From Microbacterium lacticum (GTDB taxonomy: Bacteria; Actinomycetota; Actinomycetes; Actinomycetales; Microbacteriaceae): DNA of 64,000 bases. Numbering within the stretch: position 1 is the first letter of the stretch; the number at the start of each line of letters is the position of its first letter. Position numbers and translations under genes: made by a program. Below, piece by piece: positions 63,428 through 64,000 of this stretch. The notes under the pieces were generated by a model. The model saw nothing but the letters and a program-made list of their open reading frames with translations. It was not told the DNA's origin and ran no database searches. The stretch is from the NCBI RefSeq assembly GCF_006716815.1, contig NZ_VFPS01000004.1, forward strand, positions 62,001 through 126,000, given 5' to 3'.

Positions 63428-64000
63428 TCAGTAGGTGGTGAGTCCGTGCGCGCGGAACTGGTCGCGCACGCGCTCGGTGAGTGCGGGGGTCGGCGGCTGC
63501 GTGTCGCCGAGCTGGTAGTCGCGCCCGAGCGCCGCCCACTTGTCGCGGCCCATCTGGTGGAAGGGCAGCACCTCGACGCGGGTCACGGTGCCGGGCATGA
63601 TCTCGTTGAGCGACGCGGCGTACTCGGCGACCCGCTCGACGTTGTCGATGTCGTCGGTGAGGCCCGGCACGAGCACGAACCGGATCCAGACCTCGGGCCC
63701 GTGCGGCATCTCGGCGAGCCGACGTCCGAACGCGAGCGTCGGCTCGAGGTCGCGGCCGGTGACCCGCCGATAGGTGTCGGGGTCGCCGCTCTTGACGTCG
63801 AGGAGCACGAGGTCGACGTCTTCGAGCATCGCGTCGGTGGCCGCGGCGCCGAGGAACCCGGAGGTGTCGATCGCGGTGTGGATGCCGAGGTCCTTCGCGC
63901 CGCGGAGGATCCGCGCCGCGAACGCCGGCTGCATGAGCACCTCGCCGCCGGAGAGCGTGATGCCGCCGCCGGTGGCGCGGAAGACGCCCCGGTAGCGCGC
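63428..64000 (-). CDS. pflA: Pyruvate formate-lyase activating enzyme (3' part; start outside the window)
   Basis: The reverse strand is open from the window end to the stop at 63428, covering about 190 C-terminal residues. GGGITLSGGEVLMQPAFAA, IHTAIDTSGFLG, LVLLDVKSGD, RFVLVPGLTDD and EVLPFHQMGRDKW are hallmarks of the PflA radical-SAM enzyme that puts the glycyl radical on pyruvate formate-lyase. The CxxxCxxC cluster would lie further upstream, outside the window. It indicates some anaerobic or microaerobic metabolism. The gene converges with dxr; between them are 188 bases of GC-rich sequence. Confidence 0.92.
   Translation of the reverse strand, partial: ARYRGVFRATGGGITLSGGEVLMQPAFAARILRGAKDLGIHTAIDTSGFLGAAATDAMLEDVDLVLLDVKSGDPDTYRRVTGRDLEPTLAFGRRLAEMPHGPEVWIRFVLVPGLTDDIDNVERVAEYAASLNEIMPGTVTRVEVLPFHQMGRDKWAALGRDYQLGDTQPPTPALTERVRDQFRAHGLTTY

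Overview
The window is chromosomal DNA of a high-GC (about 70%) Gram-positive actinobacterium. Codon use, a lysA-hom-thrC-thrB-rho-prfA order, a WecA-AtpI-atpBEFHAGDC block and many short-leader starts fit Microbacteriaceae, most likely Microbacterium or a close relative. This assignment is inferred from gene content and style; no marker gene was compared.

Layout. 1-3255: start of a divergent metY gene, then an ISL3-type element carrying a frameshifted transposase and a nested IS481-type element. 3256-7683: SDR enzyme, phosphoribosyltransferase, uracil-DNA glycosylase, acetyltransferase, and an M4 metalloprotease with its emfourin-type inhibitor. 7844-12839: a five-gene peptide ABC importer operon. 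13051-17237: hydrolase, AhpD-like protein, tyrosine phosphatase, an iron-box-controlled SIP-domain protein, a HExxH protein and an arginase-family enzyme. 17352-20250: PspA and a TPM-domain membrane protein. 20630-23328: DUF3097, trmB, gene remnants and a membrane protein. 23400-27912: tRNA-Arg, SGNH hydrolase, transglutaminase-like protein, argS and a DUF2993 protein. 28118-36241: lysA, hom, thrC, thrB, rho, prfA. 36404-40993: a holin-like gene split by an IS1634-type element, then epsC and two cysK genes. 41120-51570: prmC, threonylcarbamoyl-AMP synthase, WecA-like transferase, AtpI-like protein and the whole ATP synthase operon. 51664-57361: yaaA, DUF4282, a deletion scar, PP2C and an FtsK/SpoIIIE ATPase. 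57470-64000: alanine dehydrogenase, asparaginase, OsmC, PlsC, FKBP lipoprotein, dxr and part of pflA.

Most of the window is housekeeping. lysA/hom/thrC/thrB branch aspartate semialdehyde flux to lysine and threonine; metY, epsC and cysK handle sulfur assimilation; the atp genes form one complex. The unusual signals are: (1) an IS481-type element inserted at a CTAG that supplies the stop codons of two transposases; (2) a holin-like gene that is restored in frame when an IS1634-type element is removed; (3) an atpB frame with no AUG/GUG/UUG start at its conserved N-terminus, pointing to a CUG start; (4) families of fixed-length intergenic palindromes (67 bp at three places, 83 bp twice); (5) a heptamer, GGATGCC/GGCATCC, far more common than base composition predicts and nearly absent from the IS elements; (6) a TAnnnT box about six bases before many first-gene start codons, suggesting leaderless mRNAs. 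I did not find a convincing new multi-gene defence or secretion system.
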